Shown here piece by piece: positions 22,844 to 34,003 of a stretch of 64,000 nucleotides of DNA. Both the position numbers and the translations under genes were made by a program. This stretch comes from Larix kaempferi (taxonomy: Eukaryota; Streptophyta; Pinopsida; Pinales; Pinaceae). The notes beneath the pieces are model-generated. The model saw only the letters and a list, made by a program, of their open reading frames with translations, had not been told where the DNA came from and made no database searches. The stretch's first letter is position 1; every line of letters starts with the position of its first letter. The DNA is taken from contig BSBM01002086.1 of the NCBI GenBank assembly GCA_027924585.1, forward strand, positions 496,001 through 560,000, read 5' to 3'.

Positions 22844-25182
22844 ATACATCCAGCTAAGAATCCTGTCTCCAAGAAACATTAGTACCAGGATCATATCTAA
22901 AACATATGTAAAGAAAGACCCAATACAAGTCACTGTGGTAGAAATACTTTCAACTTCACTATCATCAACAACAGGCACAAACAAGGCAGAGTTTTCGAAT
23001 GAAGACTCTATGGTACCCAAGCCTGAGGACTTACAACCAACAAGATCAATTTCAGGATGAAGATCAAAGTTGAAAGACATGATGGAATATGCAAAAACAA
23101 ATTCATCATCACGGGAGTTGAAAATTCTAGAGGCATAATCAAACTCAGCAGGAATACCGATTTGCGGATCTATAGGAGAGTCCAAAGACTCAACAGTAGG
23201 AAGATCAGACTTTAAGGTCAAACCGGGGCTAGACATAACTGCGACTAGATCAACATCCAAATGAATGGCAGACTGTACTATGGACTCTAGGAAAAATTCA
23301 TCAGAAGGAAGTATATCATCCCAGATAGAACACATATCTAAACATTCAGATGGAGGTGTCACCTGGTCAAACGCTGGGACCAAGTCCCGAGAAGGTAAGC
23401 ATGAATTCAGAGACTTCTTCTCAGTAGTAGTTGAACTCAAGGAACAATACGCCACAACATTCCCATGTGACATAGTAGTGCCTAATGACGAGGGATCCGA
23501 CTGGTCTACATTTGGGTAATAAGGAGGATCAACGAATGCAAGTTGGTCGATGGTGACAATGTTTTCGTTATGAGGGAAATGCATCACATGAAAAAATGTA
23601 GACACCACAGCATGCATAGCATAAACGTAATCACACCCGAGGATCATATCAAAATCCATAGGGTCCTTTAAAACCATAAAATCAACTAAGATTGTTTTTC
23701 CACCCAAAGTAACAGGTACCTAATGGAGGAATCCAAAAGGTTCACTATGTCTTTTATCAAAGGTCAACGGCCAATTAACAGCTGGAATAACATTAGGGAA
23801 ACCCAAATCTCTCCAAGAATAAGCGGATAAGATACTAACAGAAGCACCTTCATCAACAATGCATCAATTAACTGTATGGTTCCCGATATCAACCTTTATC
23901 TGGAAAGGTGTCAAAGAAGGAAGACGAGGCTCGGCTAGACTATTCCAATCAAAGGAAACAATCTTAAGGCTTGGTAGGGGTTCACATGGCACAGATGAAG
24001 TGCCCCCTTTTTCAGGAATATCCAAACTGGTAATGCATAAGACTTCAGTAGTATGCGCATCAATTTCTGAAGGACTGATGGGATTGGTCGAAGATTGCAT
24101 CGATTCGATCACTTCACTCTTTGAAGGAAGAGTGGGGTCGACCAAAGATTGCATTGGTTCAACCACTTTATCAACCAAAGGTTGATCTGACTACAGGGAA
24201 TCTATAGACAACTCAAGAACAGAGGTTCCTTTAGACATGGACCACACTCTTCGTGCCTCTGGAATGGCAGGGCATCGGTGAGTAAGGTGATCTCCCTTAC
24301 AAAGTTTACAAGGGAACTTTGGTTTTCGTCCTATAGGTCGAGACTCCTTTACAATGTTAGTACTCTCAGCATGATTAGCATTGGCTGACAACTTGCCCCC
24401 AGCATGACTCACAGAGGCTGGTTTCTCAGAAGCATTAGACTTTTGAACTAAGGACCACACTTTTTGCACTTCTGGAAGTACAAGGCACAAGTAAGTAAGG
24501 TGATCTCCCTCGCAAAACTTACAAGGGAACTTAAGCTTCTGTTTGTTGGGTTTGTCGACAATGTCAACTCCCTCAGCATGACTTGCAGTGGCTGATCTGG
24601 TGTCTCCAGTATGACTCACAAGAACTGGTGGCTTGTCATTAATATGACTAGCAGTGATCAATGATGTGTCCTCAACATGACTGACAGTGGTTGAAGACAA
24701 ACTTTCAGTATGATTTTCAGTGACTAAAAGTTTTCTCCCATCATGACCTCCAGAGGCTGGGTAGGTGCCCCCTGCATGACTTGCAGAGGAAGGGTTCTTG
24801 CCCCCAGCATGACTTACAGAGGCTGGGTTGCTGCCCCCTTGTTTTGGCATCTTCTTCCCATTCTTCCTCCGTCTATTCCTTTTAGATTGCTGGTTACTAG
24901 TATTGCTACTTTCGCCACATGAGGTAGAAGGAGGAGGAGAAGATGTTATTGGCAAGGGAGGCACAGGGTTCTGATGCTATTGATTTGAGGTGCTCACAAA
25001 AGAAGCGTCAATAGCATGCAAGGCATTCAGAGTGGAAAACAACCAAACCGACAGCCCAATAGTGAATCCAGGAGATTCAGAGTAGCCATTAAGGGAGTAC
25101 CAATGTTTCCAATGAATGGAACAGCACAAGGATATCCCAGAACAGGGGTACCTTGATTTGCACTCGCTGGAATGCTAGACAT
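22844..25182 (-). pseudogene. Element B protein: His-rich repeats, two intact zinc knuckles, retropepsin-like domain
   Basis: ATG at 25182 agrees with the C start (SIPASANQGTP against GVPASANQGTP). One missing base near 25080 shifts frame and a TAG follows near 24978. From 24964 the frame carries the best copy of the His-rich region and both knuckles intact: CKFCEGDHLTYLC (about 24500-24540) and CKLCKGDHLTHRC (about 24270-24310). A retropepsin-like domain follows with VDEGASVSIL (23840-23862) and DMILGCDYVY (23630-23660). Stops near 24188 (TAG), 23864 (TGA) and 23708 (TAG) replace codons that are CAG, CGA or CAA, and CAG in A or C. The coding region ends at LGDRILSWM, within the first hydrophobic segment region. 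Confidence 0.8.
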
Positions 25183-27208
25183 AGTTTCCTGCTCAAATGA
25201 ACAAGAAGTTCTCTAAGGCAAACTAAAACAAGTAGCACAAAGAGCACACCACTAAAAAAGGTCCTAGGTAAATCAAACCAGGAAAACAGACACCTTCTGG
25301 AGAAGAGTCTAGGATGATGAGGGCCTAGAACAGATCAACAAAGGAAGAAAGACAGTTACCCAGGGTCCACAATACAATGACTAAGGGTGCAAGCGCTGGA
25401 ATCACCCAACCGCCCTCCCAAAGACCTGCAAGGGATTTCCTCCCACGTCTGTCTTAGGTACAGCAGATATACCCTCTGTTGTCACCTATGTATGAACCTA
25501 AAGTCAGATACTAAGGATACCACAACACCGAAAACTCCTGGGGGAACAGTCACCGGTCGAATCAGAAAGCGTGGGCAGGGTAACTAAGCCCGGAACTCGA
25601 AAGAGTCCCCAATACGCAATCCGATCCTGGCGTATGCTCGAACAGAAATTAGGAGGAGTATTCCCAACAATCTGATCTTGCAATGACCTACTGCATAGAT
25701 CCCATGCAAGCTTTGAATGAAGTGGGTTTACCTGTGATAGTCGAACTACGATTTTTACGTAATGTGTGATCTTGGGTGGTTTAAGGTGTTTTAAACCCAA
25801 GATCCTAACCAAGACTAGTTGGTGTAGTGTAACCTAAAAAATAAAATGTTACTAGTAAATTTTATTAGGGTTCATTTTAAAGGTTACTTGCTTACTCAAA
25901 AAGGTAGTGGGTGTGTGAGAGTGGTTATAATAGAGATAGAGTACTGAAAATGAAAAATTTACCACCAAACAAATCTTTTTCTTTTCAATGCAAGTCTTAA
26001 AATTCCGATCTAGAATGCATGTGCAAATGCAATTTTTAATCTTTCGAATGCAAAAAGATAAAAATAAAATCTAAATGTACAAAAATAAAACTCAAAACCT
26101 AAGAATGCAATTACTTAAGCAACTAGGTATGCAAAAGAAAACTTGTTCTTTTTGATGCAAAGCACTCTAAAATCTTTTAAGCCACTTGCAAGGTACTCTA
26201 TTTAGAAGATAAATCAAAATTATTTATGCTTTCAAAGGTAAGAAACAAAACTGAAACTAACCTACTATCAAAGCAAAGCAAAGAAACTTTCAGGTTCTCT
26301 TTATGAAACAGTAAAAGCTACCAAATATGACTTTCAAATTCTTATTGATGTAAGCATGCCAACCATTGGGAAAAGAGTACAAAAACTACTTTTAGACCCA
26401 AACGAAGAAAATGACCTACGAATAAGTATGGTTTGGTAAATTCAGGTCTGCACATAAACAATGCAAACAAGGTCTTGAACAATAGCCAAAACACTTGAGC
26501 TTTCACTACAAAAGAAAAACTAAAAGCATAAGGGAGGATAAGAAACCAACCTAAAAGAGAAATTGCACTCAAATAGATACAAAAAGGGTCAAGAAGACTC
26601 AAGACGTTTCAAATCCAGTGGAAATGGGGCAAGCAAGTTCAGTCAGACTCAAATTAGGGTACAAAACACCAAACAGGTCCACAACCCCCCAAGTTGGGTC
26701 AACAAGCCCCAAAACTTTCCAAACAAGCCCAGATTGATCAAAAGAGGTTCAAATCATGAATGTCGGATCAGTACAAGGATGGGAGACCACTTACAGTGGT
26801 TTAACTCAGACCTAGGGTCATCAGGGACCCCAAAAAAATGCAGCCACAGCCCCCAGATTTGGGTCCACAACCCAAGAACTCAAAAAAAATCAAACCCAGA
26901 TTTTGAGCGCTACTGTGTATGAAGGAAACTAGCGCCCATTGCAGTATGGGCGCTACTGTGTAGAAGAAAAGTAGCATATGGGCGCTACTGTGTTATACAA
27001 ACAGTAGCGTACAGGTAGAAAAAGTTTGAAAAATGGGCTTAAAACTCCCACACCTGGGTCCATAAGGGTTTGCAAGGGCTGAGAAGGGTCTATAAGAGCC
27101 TAGTAGGGTCAAACAGAGCCTACTAACTGATCCTAATCAAGAAAATGAATAAAGACCATCAAACAAGACTGAAGAAATGACCTTGGATACGCCTAAGCAG
27201 TTAGGCTT
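25183..27208 (-). other. Leader of element B (noncoding)
   Basis: Inverted counterpart of the leaders of A and C. GCGCTACTG and CAGTAGCG motifs cluster at 26906-27015. No protein resemblance is seen. Confidence 0.78.
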
Positions 27209-27226
27209 TCCCCAGCGGAGTCGGCA
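27209..27226 (-). promoter_or_regulatory. Primer binding site of element B (tRNA-Arg-like)
   Basis: The - strand reads TGCCGACTCCGCTGGGGA, three bases inside the LTR end. It is the best match to the assumed TGGCGACTCCGCTGGGGA form, with one change. Confidence 0.65.
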
Positions 27227-27229
27227 TTC

Positions 27230-28294
27230 TGTTGTGGGGAAAATGCACCTATAGTTAAGGGGAGAAACTACCAACTTACAGTGATAAAGATAGACTTACA
27301 AGCATTCTGCAAGTACAAAAAATAAATGAAGAGATTAGGGTTTAGAGATGTAGGCACCTTATTCAGAAGGTTGATCCTAGCTTTGCTTCCCTCGCTCTTC
27401 AATGCTTATCCAGTGTCGCAATGCCCAGACCTGCAAAACAACTTGATACCTTTCTCAAATACATTTGACTACATATATAAGATTGATATTCATAATAGAA
27501 GAAGACATCAGATTATAAACAAATTGTAATAAAATCTAATACACATTAATAGGTCATATTTGGAAAGAGAAGAACGTCTGATCTTTATTAATGAATGAAA
27601 GCAAGTACATACAGTTATACCTTCTTTCAAGCTTGGCACTTCACGAAACCTAGATTCAAGGTCTCCTGCTTCTGTTCTGCAAGGATTCCAACCTCTAATC
27701 AACTGTGCTAGGGTTTACCAAAACTGAAGCACAAGAGAGGGGGATGAGGGTCTCCATTCCTCCAGCATAACTTTGTAATTGGGCTTAGTCCTCTCACATG
27801 ACCCTTCTACACTCCTTATATAGTCAATGAGGAAGAGGAAAAGAAGTTATAACCACTCAATAGGTTTCCCAACCAACTTAGCTTACTCGAATTTTGAGAT
27901 TTTGACCAAAACAGGGGTGTACACTACTCTATAGTAGACAAAGTCACGTACACATGGCAATGGGCGCTACTATTATAACAGTGGAGTCGCGCTCAATAGG
28001 GTATACACACTACTATCATGCCTGTGTACCAGCGCTCATATTGAAAAATGGCCAAAAACAGGCTTTTCTGCTCATTTTCAGGAGATGGTTTGGTCTGGAA
28101 AAATGTTCCTAAGGGTCATATACATCAAATGGGTCAAGAATGAGGTAATTTCAACCACTTTTAGTGTCCCAAATGACTCCTCCATCCACAAATTTCCTGT
28201 TGTGTGACTGAACTTGTTCTCAAGAAGTGTCGTCATGCGACCAAGGGAAGCAAGTGTCGTCACGGACGAAGAGGTGTCATTTCAAGCTATAACA
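27230..28294 (-). repeat. 5' LTR of element B
   Basis: 1065 bp. On the - strand it begins TGTTATAGCTTGAAATG and ends CCCACAACA, matching the C 3' LTR ends. It contains an inverted TATA box near 27815 and a poly(A) signal-like AATAAA (inverted, near 27585). GTAGCGC-like motifs occur at 27905-28050. Confidence 0.9.
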
Positions 28295-31227
28295 CCATTG
28301 AAGATGAAGGATATCTTATATGTACCAGGTTTGAAGAAGAACTTACTCTCTATCTCTGCCTTGGATAAGAAAGGCTATAGGGTTTCATTCATAGATGGGA
28401 AAGTACTAATGTGGCCCAAAGGAAAATCAATTGAGGATGCAATTGTTATTGGTGAAGAGGAAGGAGGTCTATACAAACTCAAGGGCCATTCAGAAGCTGC
28501 TCTTGTACATGAAGCCACTAGCCCAAATGAGCTATGGCATAGAAGGTTTTCTCACATTAATTACAAAGCACTACCTCATGTGAGCAAGGCAGTTATAGGA
28601 CTTCCAGACTTAAATATTGATCATGATGGCACATGCAAAGGATGTTCAAAAGGGAAGAATATCAAGAACACATTTCCAAAGAGTGAAACAAAGACTAAGA
28701 GTACCTTGGAATTAATTCATTCAGATGTATGTGGACCAATGCCCTCCACATCTTTGAGTGGATATGAATACTATCTTACATTTATTGATGACTATTCAGG
28801 AAAGACTTGGATATACTTTCTAAAAGGAAAGAATGAAGTCTTTGGAAATTTCAAGGAGTTCAAAGCCTTGATAGAAAATCATTCAGATAAGAAGATCAAA
28901 ATACTTAGGACAGATAATGGAGGAGAATATACTTCAAATGATTTTGAATATTTTTGTAAAGAAGATGGAATCAAGAGGGAACTAACCACACCCTACAATC
29001 CCTAGAAAAATGGTGTTGCAGAAAGAAAGAATAGAACTATTATGGAAGCAGTAAAGACTATGATACATGATCAAGACCTACCTATGTACCTATGGGCTGA
29101 AGCAGCTAGGACAACAGTCTATGTGTAGAATAGAATATCTCATAGTGCTCTTGATTTCAAAACTACAAAAGAAGTGTTCATAGGAAAGAGACCTGAGGTA
29201 AGTCACCTCAAGATATTTGGATGCCCAGTATACATTCACATTCCAAAAGAAAAGAGGAACAAGCTAGATCCCTCTGGAAAGAAGGGAATTTTTGTTGTAT
29301 ATTGTGAAGCATCCAAAGCATTCAGAATTTACATCCCATGTTTTCATCACATGGAAACAATTAGGGATGTGACATTTGATGAAGAAGAAGCTCTCAAGAG
29401 ATATAGGAAGTGCCAGTATGAAGAAGTATATGAAGAAGATGCACCTTCCATAACTATAGAGACTGTACCCAACCCTGAAGTTGTAACACCAGAAGACCAT
29501 GACATGTTAGAACCACAAGAACCCCCTATTACAAATATATCAAGAAAGAGAAAGCTAGCATGGGCAAGAGACATTATTCTAGGAGCAGAAAAGTATGGAG
29601 ATCCTGAAGGCTCCACCAGAGTGAGCAAGAAACCAAAGTCATTTTCCAACTATATGGCTTTGATGTGTGATCTGGTAGATCAAGAACCCACTAGTTATGC
29701 AGAAGCATCTCATAAGAAAGAGTGGGTAGAGGCAATGGCTGAGGAGTACCAGTCAATAATGAAGAATGATGTTCGGGATATAGTTCCCAAGCCAAAAGAA
29801 AAAAGTGTGGTATCCTTCAAATTGATATACAAAATAAAGCATGATGTGGATGGTAGCATTGAAAAATATAAGGCAAGGTTTGTGGCCAGAGGATTCTCTC
29901 AGAAAGAGGGAATTGACTATGAAGAAACATTTGCACCAATTGCTAGGTACACTTCCATTAGAACCATCATGGCACTTGCATCCATGATGAAGTGGGAATT
30001 ACACTAGATGGATGTAAAGACAGCTTTCCTAAATGGTGTGATTGAGGAAGAAGTGAACATAGAACAACCACAAGAATTTGAGGTGGAAGATGGAAGAACC
30101 CATGTGTGCAAACTGAAGAAGGATTTCTATGGGTTGAAGCAAGCTCCCAGAGCTTGGTATGGAAGAATTGACAGTTTCTTGACAAGATTGGGCTTTACCA
30201 AAAGTAAATCTGATCCTAATCTTTATCTCAAGGTTATGAATGATGAACCTATCATATTGTTGCTATATGTGGATGATCTATTTCTGACTGAAAATGAGAA
30301 ACAAATTATCGAGTGCAAGAAGAAGCTCTCTTCAGAATTTGAGATGAAAGATCTCGGATTGATGCACTACTTCCTAGGTCTGGAAGTATGGCAAGGCCAA
30401 AAAGGAATCTTTCTCAACCAAGGTAAGTATGCTGTGGAAATCTTGAAAAGATTCGATATGTTGGAATGCAAAGCCATGGCCACTCCCATGGATTCCAACT
30501 TGAAGCTGTTAGCTAAAGACTCTTCAGAGTTAGTGGATGTGACTCTGTACATACAAATTATTGGGTCATTAATGCATCTAACAAATACCAGGCCAGATAT
30601 ATGCTTTGCAGTGAACACCCTAAGTCAATATCTAGTGGAACCTAGATGAGTTCACCTGATAGCTACAAAGCATGTGATGAGGTACCTAAAGGGTATGATA
30701 GATTTTGGTCTATGTTATCATGGGGATCATGACTTCAAATTGTATGGATACACAAATGATGATTGGGAAGGAAGTGTATCGGACAGGAAGAGTACATCAG
30801 GTGGATTTTATTGTCTAGGATCTACCATGATCTCGTGGTATAGCAGGAAGCAGTCTAGTGTGGCTCTCATCATAGTTGAAGCGAATATATAGCTGCTTGC
30901 TCTGCTAGATGTGAAGCGATATGGCTTCGGAAGTTGTTATAAGGTTTGTTTGACTTAGAGATGGACCCCACTGTGATCTTGTGTGACAACCCGAGTTGTA
31001 TCAAGATGAAAGAGAATCCAGTGTTCCATGATAAGTCAAAGCACATAGAGATCCAGTATTTTTATATACGGGATATGGTGCAAAAAGGAGCTATCATGCT
31101 CGAGTATGTAAGGACTAACGAACAAGTTGTTGATATATTGACCAAACCTCTGTCTCGAGTAAAGTTTGAGTATTTTCGAGACAAGCTTAGTGTTGTTCAG
31201 AAGGACCCTCCTCTAAAGGGGGAGTGA
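28295..31227 (+). pseudogene. X1 pol: pre-integrase, integrase, RT, RNase H (several stops)
   Basis: Resumes the X1 frame after B. Pre-integrase has [12 protein letters not shown] and CKGCSKGK. The integrase core has Asp in IHSDVCG, Asp in LRTDNGGEY and Glu in VAERKNRT. RT has GIDYEETFAP, MDVKTAFLNG, KQAPRAWYG and YVDDLFLT. RNase H reads DDWEGSVSDRKST then CDNPSCIKM and SKHIEIQYFYIRD. TAG stops at 29003-29005, near 29127 and at 30005-30007 fall where X2 has CAA. A TGA follows at 30647-30649 and a frameshift near 30890. The last codons (PPLKGE) are followed by stop codon TGA. Confidence 0.92.
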
Positions 31228-31530
31228 TATAGTCGATGATGATATTTGGATACTGGTATCGATGTGGATACCTGTATTGATGATGAGATTGCCTATATTG
31301 ACGGTAAGGTCAATAATAAGGATACCTGTATTGATGAGGATACTGTATCGATGATAAGGATATTGTATCGATGATATGGATACTTATATCAATGACAAGG
31401 TTACCTATTTCGATGATGAGGTTGATGATGAGGTTACCTGTTCCAACGATGAGTTTGATGATAAGGATTACCTGTTCTGACGATGAGGTCAATGTAGTGG
31501 TACGTAGACTTTGTCTAAGAGGACTATTGG
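31228..31530 (+). repeat. X1 3' noncoding array 1, about 27-30 bp units
   Basis: Directly after the stop codon, a degenerate array of GATGATAAGGATAC/TGTATCGATGA-type units runs to about 31490. Unit boundaries blur and later units change to GATGAGGTTACCTG. About nine to ten units are countable. Confidence 0.7.
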
Positions 31531-32205
31531 GATTGCATCATCCCTAGACTTATGTCCTAAAGTGATAGGGATTGATCATCCCATAAGTGGATCAGGATTG
31601 CATCATCCTTGGACTCATGTCCTAAAGTGATAGGGATTGATCATCCCGTAAGTGGATCAGGATTGCACCATCTTTGGACTCATGTCCTAAAGTGATAGGG
31701 ATTGATCATCCCGTAAGTGGATCAGGATTGCATCATCCTTGGACTTATGTCCTAAAGTGATAAGGATTAATCATCTTGTAAGTAGATTGGGATTGCATCA
31801 TCCCTAGACACGGCGAGGTGTCTTAAAGTGATAAGGACTAATCATCCTGTAAACTAATTCAGGATTGCATCGTCCCTAGACATGGTGAGGTGTCTTAAAG
31901 TGATAAGGACTAATCATCCTGTAAGCTGATTCGGGATTGCATCGTCCCTAAACATGGTGAGATGTCTTAAAGTGATAAGGACTAATCATCCTATAAGTTG
32001 ACTCGGGATTGCATCATCCCTAGACATGGTGAGGTGTCTTAAAAGGATAAGGATTGATCATCTTGTAAGTTGATCTAGATTGCATCGTCCATAGACATGA
32101 GAGATGTCTTAAATTGAGAGGGATTGATCATCCCGTAAGCAGATCGGGATTGTATCATCCTTGGACCTATGTCCTAAAGTGAGAGGGATTGATCATCCTG
32201 TAATA
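31531..32205 (+). repeat. X1 3' noncoding array 2, ten units of 60-68 bp with two hairpins each
   Basis: Ten units start with GGGATTGCATCATCCC or a variant. Each also contains GGGATTGATCATCCC, so every unit has two small hairpins built from the same 5-bp stem GGGAT/ATCCC. Units 1-4 and 10 carry ATGTCCTAAAGTGA; units 5-9 carry GGTGTCTTAAAGTGA or a close variant, so two subfamilies are present. Confidence 0.9.
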
Positions 32206-32239
32206 GGATCTTATACATTGTAGAGTATGCTTCTATATT

Positions 32240-32640
32240 GATGCTGTTGATCGTGATGGTCTAGATGACAATGCTGTTGATCGTGATGGTCTAGATGATG
32301 ATGCTGTTGATCGTGATGGTCCAGATGACGATGTTGTTGATCGTGATGGTCTAGATGATGATGCTATTGATCATGATTGTCTAGATGACGATGCTGTTGA
32401 TTGTGATGGTCTAGATGATGATGCTTTTGATCGTGATGGTATAGATGACGATGTTGTTGATTGTGATGGTATAGATGACAATGCTGTTGATCATGAGGAT
32501 CTTGATGATGATGTCGATCAAGAGATACAGATGATGAGGCTGTTGATCGAGAGATCTAGATGATGAGGCTGTTGATCGAGAGATCCAGATGATGATGTTG
32601 ATCAGTAGATCCAGATGATGAGGTTGTTGATCGAGTGATC
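32240..32640 (+). repeat. X1 3' noncoding array 3, about fourteen 30-bp units
   Basis: The unit is GATGCTGTTGATCGTGATGG plus about 10 bases. The first nine units are exactly 30 bp, so one frame reads as a 10-residue Asp-rich repeat (DAVDRDGLDD) without a stop for more than 300 bases. There is no Met at its start. Later units are 26-29 bp with GATCGAGAGATC cores. Confidence 0.88.
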
Positions 32641-32836
32641 CAAATGAAGATGATGCTGTAGCCGATAGAGTGCTGCAGAAGATGAAGACCCAATACTAAT
32701 GATGTTGATGTTCCAGTAACTATTTGAGTTACTGATGATGATGTATAAAGAAAGCTTCCAATTATTTATAGATGTATCATGTATCATGTAGTCGATGACT
32801 CCTTGCTCCTGCAGATGTTGTTATAATATCCTTCTC
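32641..32836 (+). other. Short unique stretch before the X1 polypurine tract
   Basis: Noncoding; GATGATG-rich remnants fade out here. No feature is supported. Confidence 0.6.
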
Positions 32837-32848
32837 GTTAAGGGGGAG
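32837..32848 (+). promoter_or_regulatory. Polypurine tract of X1
   Basis: TTAAGGGGGAG lies directly before the 3' LTR. A copy-like AAAGGGGGAG also sits at the end of the coding region near 31216. Confidence 0.85.
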
Positions 32849-33346
32849 TGTTGAAATATTGTAACATCAAAGAATATTATATTTATATTTTATTATTCCG
32901 GAGATGGTACATTCCTCCGTGGTGACCCTATTGTATATCCGAAGATGTTTATTCCTCCGAGAGAATGTGGTAACTAGGGTTATTAGATCTCCCATGTGAG
33001 GTCGGCCCTGATTTTACTATTTGGGTTATTAGACTCTCCTAGGAGAGGTCGGCCCCATTAGGGTAAAAGGTTAGTCGGGAGATGAATATAAGTAGAGGAG
33101 GTATGTTCCTCACTTATCTCATTCATTCATCCACTTGGGAGTAGCGCACAAGTGAGAGAGAGGTCTGCATAGGAGGAGAAGGAGCTCTAGTATTGGACTA
33201 CATGTTGTATTTGGTTGAGTATCTATATTGAGGAAAGATTTGCTGGGTTTTCTACCCCATGAGGGTTTCCTAGGGTAAATCTTTGTCTATCTTGTGATTG
33301 TGTTTCTTTCAGTGATCTTGCTAGTCAAATTAGGCTAAACTTAACA
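32849..33346 (+). repeat. 3' LTR of X1
   Basis: 498 bp, starting TGTTGAAATATTG and ending AAACTTAACA. It is very similar to the X2 5' LTR (36275-36773) and to the visible part of the X1 5' LTR. Confidence 0.93.
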
Positions 33347-33469
33347 TGCAGAGCGTGGATTAGCCTAGAAAAGGGACATGATTAGACTGAAAGAGAATTA
33401 ATTAGCCTTGATAACATGGATTAGTGCGAATTAGGAGGTCTAGGAAGAGTAACTTTGAGCTATGCCAAG

Positions 33470-33997
33470 CTAAATTGCAACTTCGTGTCCAGCTTCTTCC
33501 ACAGGGTTCGTCAGAAATTCCCCATAAACTTGGTATCTCTGTCCGACGTTATACTCTTCATCAACATGCAATCTGACTATCTCCTTGAAGAATAGTACAT
33601 CAATGCTTGTGGCGTCACTTGTATTCTGACACGGAATAAAGTGTGCCATATTCAAAAATCTGTTGACTACAACACATATTAAGTCATTTCCTTACTACGG
33701 CTTCGGCAATCCTAGCACAAAATCCATGCTTAGGTGTTCCCATGGGGTATTTGGCACTGGTAATGGTGCGTACAGCCCCGTATTCTGACTTCTTCCCTTT
33801 TCCAACTGGCAAATTCGACACTGGCGTACCCACTTTCCGACATCTGTCGTCATTCCTGGCCAATAATACTTTTCTTTGACCAACGCCTTGGTCTTGTCAA
33901 CGCCAAAATGACCTACTAATCCACCACTGTGCAGCTCTCGGATTAGGTTCTTCTTCACGAATCCTCTGGGGATACACAACTGTTGTCCCTTGAACAA
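33470..33997 (-). pseudogene. F integrase, N-terminal finger and start of core (broken)
   Basis: The HHCC finger is complete: His residues in LHSGGLVGHFG and Cys residues in CRICQLEKG. The core begins LSMDFVLGLPKP. The next catalytic motif reads [12 protein letters not shown], where the family has VVVDRF, so the first catalytic Asp is Asn by a G-to-A change. A frameshift follows near 33560. The last 120 bp to 33347 have no clear resemblance beyond a short LQFS-like trace. Confidence 0.82.
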
Positions 33998-34003
33998 GTA
34001 TCC

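Larger units (their letters stand above)
22844..28294 (-). mobile_element. Element B: RT-less LTR retrotransposon, 3'-truncated
   Basis: On the - strand: complete 5' LTR (27230-28294), primer site, 2 kb leader, then coding region from 25182 that stops abruptly at 22844. The missing part includes the C-terminal coding region, tandem array and 3' LTR. X1 sequence flanks it as CCATT on the left (22839-22843) and CCATT on the right (28295-28299), while X2 has one uninterrupted CCCCATTGAAG. It is therefore flanked by what looks like a 5-bp target duplication despite the missing end. Confidence 0.88.
20839..33346 (+). mobile_element. Element X1: Ty1/copia element, interrupted by B
   Basis: Order: partial 5' LTR, primer site, leader, gag, protease, (insertion of B 22844-28294), integrase, RT, RNase H, 1.6 kb of tandemly repeated 3' noncoding DNA, polypurine tract and 3' LTR. 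Without B it is about 7.06 kb. It is closely related to X2 at 36275. Many nonsense codons show it is dead. The first about 93 bp of its 5' LTR lie on the far side of E, which is inserted in that LTR. Confidence 0.93.

Noticed and set aside
31531-32640. CRISPR-like regular repeats
   Set aside because: Units are head-to-tail with no unique spacers and lie in the 3' noncoding part of a copia element; no cas gene is present.
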